Assembly (NCBI GenBank): GCA_020205615.1
Contig: CM035161.1
Span: 2,677,828-2,741,827, forward strand
Source: Panax quinquefolius
Lineage: Eukaryota; Streptophyta; Magnoliopsida; Apiales; Araliaceae
Direction: 5' to 3'
Length of the DNA: 64,000 nt
Made by a program: the position numbers and the translations under genes. Shown here piece by piece: positions 58,749 through 64,000 of this stretch. Positions within the stretch are counted from its first letter, which is position 1, and every line of letters begins with the position of its first letter. Below the pieces are notes generated by a model. It was not told the origin of the DNA. It saw only the letters and a list, made by a program, of their open reading frames with translations, and searched no databases.

Positions 58749-59718
58749 TATTACCGGAGTCAGTAGCCCTTTGTTGACACTACAACCTAAGTTAAGAAGT
58801 GAATATCCGGTTTGGGTTTGCATTATCCGTTCATCACTGCCAAACGTATGGGGTGCATGTGGTCAAACAAATACGTGCTTCATACCACCCTCAAGACCAT
58901 AAAATTCATTTTTTACAAGGAAACTGGAAACGTGTACCATAAATTATTTTTGTAGCAAAGTGTGTTGTTGTATAGAGATTTTTGAAATTTCAAGTGAGGT
59001 GTGTGAGAGATAGAATTATTTGTGTTCAGGAAGCCGGAACCATGTTGGTTGCTGCACTCACTTAATAACCAGAGAGATACGAGGAATGAGTAAGGGAATG
59101 TTGCTCTTGTTGTAAGGTGAGGTGGAGTAATTTTCTTAGGCATAACATGATATGGGATACAGTTCTGTACCAATTCAGAATCCTATATTTACGTAGCTCG
59201 ACACAAGTTAGTTGATGTATTCATTTTCTTGCTGAATACTAATGTGATAAATAGGGAGTGCATTCCTTTCAATTTGGTGGTGGTTACAAAATCTAACAAT
59301 TTACACAGCAATTTCAGGATAGCAATCTCTCTCCCTCCCTCTATAGTAGTAATAGAAGAATAGCAGATAGACTTGTAAACTGATGGAGAGAACGTGCTAA
59401 CTTTGATCGATCCGTGACTGCCTTTATCTCTTTCCTATTCTTCTTGCTCTGCTTACTCAGATCCTGCCCCACTTCTAGCTTTGGATATTCAAAGTTAAGG
59501 AAATAACCCATTATTCATGCTAAGATTACACTGTGCTCCCGAGAGAGAGAGAGCTATAATATTAGACAATTATGCTAATTTTATGGTCTATTTTGTAATT
59601 ACTAGTTGAAGATTATGATTCGAACAACTATATTCCTTTCAATATCTCAAGTTGGAATGTTGAAAGTTCCAAAGAACTCCTTGAAAACATTTTACCTTAC
59701 GAGGCTGGCTAGTAAGAT

Positions 59719-59772
<54 letters not shown>

Positions 59773-61841
59773 TTGCATTGGCCTCGAGGAATGACCTAAG
59801 GTTGTTGGTTTCAACAGTATGAGGTCAAAATGATCTAATAGAAAAAATATCATATTTTATTCTTTTGGTATATTTTCTCCTCTTCATTTTTTATTTATTT
59901 TATGTTTTACAAGTATTTTGGTGTATTTACTTAACATTTCTCCTCTTGGTCCCGCTATTAGACATGGTGACTAGTTCAGAAATTTATCTTAATAAACTGA
60001 GAGTATTTTATTTTACTTTTACTTGTACTTGTGCCCGTAGTTTGGGAATGTTTTAAGCGTCAACTTTTCTTTTCTTTTTTTGCCTTGTTTGAAAGAAATT
60101 TAACATTCTCGAAATTATGCACTCAAGTCTTTTGAGTAATTTTTTTTTACCGGGACTTGATATTTTCACGTTATCGTCAGGTTACAAATACTATTAAGTT
60201 GGGACTTGCTACACAAACTCCTTGCTGCAGGGAATGATCACTCACTCCCAAGTCCCAATCACCACCCCATAATATGGCCCAACATACATGTAGCAGCAAT
60301 TGAGCCTCTTTTCTGCCGAGTAAAAACACGTTCCAAGTTGTCCAAGATTGTCTAACTAAATACTAGTAAAAGATTCTTAAATCTTTTTGAAGCCATATTA
60401 TTATTACTATTATTTTTGTTGGGAGGAGGGAGGGAGGAAGTGTTAAAATGGTGGAGGCTTTGGTGATGGGTTTTTATTCAATTTTGGATTCATCAAAACC
60501 AACAGCAGGTCCTGCAGGCCCAAAGTGTATATACAGAGGAGAGGAGAGGACCTCCACTCCCACTTGCTGAGTTCAATGCTCCCTCCTTTTGACCGTGACG
60601 TGTCTGTCCCTATATGATATCAGCATTTAATACTTCTGAGCTAGCAATGTCAGTCAATTCCTTTTCCATTCGAGTTTGTTCTGATACACGCAAAACCATG
60701 CGCAGTATCACCTTGTTGCTTGATTTTGAGCTTGCATTATTTTACATAAAAAAAAATAATAATAATATTTTTACGTGATCCGAGATTCTTCAACGAATCT
60801 TTTATTTAAACTTTAAATTTATTATTAAAACATTCACAACAATTTCTCTAATAAATTTTTTATTTTTAATTTTAAAGTATACATCAATAAATTATTATTC
60901 AATAATTTTTTTATCTTTATTTTAATTTCTATATAAGATTTTATTCTCGAAAATGAGGGAGTCAAAAGACCGTTCTCTATACATGCAAAATGGTATTTCA
61001 CACCCTCATTTAAGTAGACAACTCATCAATCATACATATCTTGACATTATTGTCACATGACTTTTTTACTATTGCATTTTCAAATTATAGATTAAATATA
61101 GACTTATTTTTTAAAAATTAATTTCAAACGTATTCAAATTTAAAATTGATATAAATTTATGTCCATATTATTATAAATATTATAAAAGTACTATTAGTTA
61201 TAAAATTTATTATTATTTTAAATGAATCATATTAATTTTAAATTTAAAAATATCACAAATTAACTTTTTAAAAGTTAATATTGATTTTATGTATTTTCAT
61301 AGATTATAATCCATTCAATAGTCACTCCATAATTTACTTAAAATTTAAAATAAAATAAAAGTTATTTTACGTGTGAAATACAATTGATAAATTATACTTT
61401 CTCTTTTATAAATTATAAGATTATTATTAATTTTTATAAGTTAATTTGATGCATTCTCAAACTTAACAATTTTGCTAAGAATTATAAAAATAATTAATTT
61501 TATAAGTAGTAGTATTTTTTTTTCTAAATAAGTTACAATATGTATTGATTAAATTTATATTAAATTTAAATTTAAAAATATCACATACTTTCTTCAAAAA
61601 AGATTAATAAATTAATAGCTATTTTATAATTAAAAATAAAAGGTTGTAGTATATTACATCAATCATAAGTTCTAACATATTAAGTCAATACAAAGGTCAA
61701 ATAATTACAACGATCAAAACATGCTTCGATTGCTGGAACTTTTAAATTTTAAATTTCATTATTTAAGAATTCAATATAAGGAACCTGTTGGGTACATAGT
61801 GAAAAAATTGAATTCTTATTTTATAGAATGACTAAATAATA
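58749..61841. other. Intergenic stretch, TA microsatellite at 59720-59770
   Basis: No gene was recognised. A long (TA)n lies at 59720-59770 and a (GA)n at about 59541. TGACGTGTC at 60596-60604 contains an ABRE/TGACG core but no gene nearby explains it. From 60750 the sequence is very AT-rich. The frames in this stretch show no domain. Confidence 0.45.
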
Positions 61842-62080
61842 CTCCTCCGTTCCACGTGATAAAAGTCTTATTATTCTTATTTTTGAGAGTAAATTCCACG
61901 TTAAATGTCCATTTTCCTTTAATAATCAAATTTTTACACATATTTTTATATCTAATACTTTTCTTATTCTAATTCTCTCTCCATATTTAATGACATTATT
62001 ATAGGTAATTTTGTCATTTTATTCATCTTTTTAATATGCATGAAAAGTTCACTAGAATTTTTATTCTGAGACGGAGGGAG
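61842..62080. mobile_element. Stowaway MITE with TA target duplication
   Basis: The left end CTCCTCCGTTCCACGTGATA and the right end GAGACGGAGGGAG are complementary and match the Stowaway consensus. TA lies at 61840-61841 and 62081-62082. Length 239 bp. Confidence 0.85.
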
Positions 62081-62082
62081 TA

Positions 62083-62714
62083 ATATAAAATAAGAATAGA
62101 GATAAAGAAATTGTTGTGAATTATTTTACTAGTATTTGTAATGAAATAGGAGTACCCCTAATTAATGTAGTGGTGGTGGACAATTTTTGGAAAACCGCAC
62201 ATCTGATCCACTTGTTATTCTTTAACTTTTCCCTTTTGTCCTTTTGGTAGCTTAGCCTTAGCCTTAGCCTTTTATTCATTATTTGTAAAGAAAAAACAAG
62301 ACAAGACAAGTTTTATTCATATGGACGGGAAAGTGAAGAGAACAACTAGCTAGTTACTAGTATCAGTATCACATTTCATTTTCATTTCATTTAGTAGTAG
62401 GATGAAAAGAAAAGAAAATTACAGCTACATTCATACATAGTTACGTACAACCCAGGCTATCAAGATTAGTAGAATACCAAAGCTATAACTCATACACAAG
62501 TTAAATACAAAACAACCAAAATTATTAAATCCAAAATTTGTTAAGTCCCTATTGATTTTTACTCATCTTAAATTTATATTTTAATTGTTAATCAATGTAT
62601 ACAACATGTATTACTTTTTCAGAATCACTTTTTATTTATTTTTCCCACAAAAAAAATAGAGTGAATCAAATTAGTTTCTCACAATTTGAAAGGTAAGAGG
62701 CTAGCTATTATTGT
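62083..62714. other. Gene-free stretch before the terminal LTR
   Basis: Contains short direct repeats ('tagcct' three times near 62251-62270, 'acaagacaag'). No gene or mobile element was recognised. Confidence 0.4.
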
Positions 62715-63302
62715 TGTTGGAAAATGATATTTTAGATATTGAGCCAAAAGGCTTGGGCCGAGTTATTTGGTGAATCTACCGGATTATTTCAGTTGGGTCC
62801 GATCAGTTGGGTCCTCTTTATTGGATTGGTCATTGGGGTGACCCGTGAGATGCTTCTAAATATCTCCATCTTTGAATTTAAGAATGATGAATAAGATATT
62901 GTTGATCGATATATCGCAAAGACATTAATGTGGATGGGATTGATCGGCCAGTGTGAAAACAGTCAAGTAAAAGGTGGCGATCTGCTAGTAAAATTTGAGA
63001 TCGCCAAATTGTGGGGAAGCTGTGGTTTGACGGTGGTGGGTGACACGGTAAACTGGGCTAGAGAGTATATCATAGCAAGGAAGTCCTTTAAGTAAAGGTA
63101 ACTGATAATATTATCTCTCTCAATACACTAGATTTTATTATCCTCCATTGTTAACCTTGTGATCACTGTCTTAACTCTCACGCTGAAGTTATCCCCCCGA
63201 CTGATTGGCCGGAAGCCAAGCTTTTGGTGTTGATCGTGTTTATTGTGCAGGATCAGGACGTCTTATGTGATTGAGACGTGGCAGAAGATCTTGGCGTTAA
63301 CA
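62715..63302 (+). mobile_element. 5' LTR of a retrotransposon cut by the window end
   Basis: The 588-bp segment begins TGTTGGAAAATGATATTTTA and ends GGCGTTAACA, with TG and CA termini. It is followed at once by TTGACGCTAGAAGGAGGG, a PBS-like position, and then a gag-like region. The end and first following bases equal those of the gene-carrying element at 18.5-21.8 kb. The second LTR lies outside the window. Confidence 0.65.
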
Positions 63303-63379
63303 TTGACGCTAGAAGGAGGGCGGTGTTCTAGTGCTATTGAGTTTTCAATCACAAACTTTCAGTTGTTCTACGTCGGAAG

Positions 63380-64000
63380 ATGGTGATGAGTAGAACTGTC
63401 ACACCGGAGGGACAGCCGATGCCTATGAGTTCGTAGTTACAACGTGACAGCACAGCTTCCAAGTTTGATTCAGGGGGTTCTCGTTCGAGAACCCATGGTG
63501 AAGCCCGAAGAAGGTTGGTCTTTGCTGCTGACAAAGAGCGTGATCATGGTCGAAAATGAGTAAAAGTCGCCCCGCCTAGAACTCGGCACCGAAGTGTTCA
63601 GGATGATAAAGCTGCCAAGCTGGCAAAAAAGGTAGACGAAGCAGATAAAGCTTAGGAGGTTCTCTTGAGGCAGAGGGAGGATATAGCTGAAGGAGATGCT
63701 TCGAATGGCAGAGCTGAAGGATGAGGCGTCCAATTATGTCCAGTCTTAAAGACGTAGTAAGCTTAAAGATGGAGAACCACGAGTTGGAAGGCAGTCTATA
63801 CACTTTGAAAACATATCTCGATGCAGTCCTCGGGATCAAAGAAGACCCAGAAGTTATATTTCTGAGGATCCCGAGAGGGTACCTCACCTTAGGGGTTCTC
63901 AGGGTTATGGCACAAACAGTTCAAGAGGATGTTCACCAGAGAGTATGGAGAAGGCATTCCGTCTTGAGTGTTCTCGTAGCAGCGGAAGGGCTCAACATCG
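63380..64000 (+). pseudogene. Decayed gag-like region of the terminal retrotransposon
   Basis: From ATG 63380 one frame reads MVMSRTVTPEGQPMPMSS, stop, DSGGSRSRTHGEARRRLVFA, stop, QDDKAAKLAKKVDEADKA, stop, EVLLRQREDIAEGDASNGRA. The frame stays the same across several stops, with highly charged, coiled-coil-like composition. That fits the gag N-terminus of plant Ty3/gypsy elements, probably of the Tat type (inference). It runs out of the window. Confidence 0.55.

Noticed and set aside
58913..59173. 86-residue minus-strand frame downstream of the LON-domain gene
   Set aside because: No recognisable domain and ordinary AT-rich composition; likely chance.
63349..63887. Minus-strand frames at the window end
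   Set aside because: They lie opposite the plus-strand gag-like frame that follows an LTR and PBS; no domain on the minus strand.

Overview
This window looks like nuclear DNA of a dicot plant. It is very AT-rich, full of LTR retrotransposons, CACTA-type and miniature transposons and TA microsatellites, and it has only three host genes that look intact. These are a DREB2-type AP2/ERF transcription factor (16798-17568, minus), a seven-exon LisH-CTLH (GID8/RanBPM-like) gene (45805-54784, minus) and an intronless plastid-type LON-domain gene (57085-57924, plus). The species cannot be named from the sequence alone. No tRNA, rRNA, CRISPR or bacterial feature was seen.

Layout. 1-10139 is a Ty3/gypsy chromovirus-type retrotransposon on the minus strand. 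Its reverse transcriptase is split by a solo LTR of the same family, with a 5-bp target duplication. 10140-16797 holds decayed repeats and a Stowaway-like MITE. The DREB2-type gene follows, with a short-TIR element sitting in its promoter. 18532-21819 is a minus-strand, LTR-flanked element whose interior carries decayed fragments of two unrelated host genes (a TBL/PMR5N exon and a TPR gene) plus a minisatellite, with no retrotransposon genes. 23640-35290 is a decayed plus-strand Ty3/gypsy pol. It is broken by an 8-kb CACTA-type element (25333-33369, TSD GTG) and a 1.1-kb element (33677-34805, TSD GTTAC). The CACTA-type element carries a pseudogene copy of a SOSEKI (DUF966) polarity gene. 37016-44295 is another LTR of the first family, itself split by a long oppositely oriented LTR with an internal 73-bp minisatellite. 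Two MITEs and a compound microsatellite follow.

The LisH-CTLH gene spans about 9 kb for a 216-residue protein, because its introns hold a Copia fragment flanked by inverted LTRs, an 811-bp foldback element and an 87-bp MITE. The LON-domain gene is divergent from it, 2.3 kb away. The window ends in the 5' LTR and decayed gag-like region of another LTR retrotransposon. Its LTR/PBS junction resembles that of the gene-carrying element at 18.5-21.8 kb.

The three intact genes have no evident common pathway: stress transcription (DREB2), ubiquitin-ligase scaffolding (CTLH) and a plastid LON-domain protein. The main biological interest is the nested transposons and their capture of host gene pieces. 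All boundaries and family calls come from reading the sequence by eye; no alignment or database search was run.
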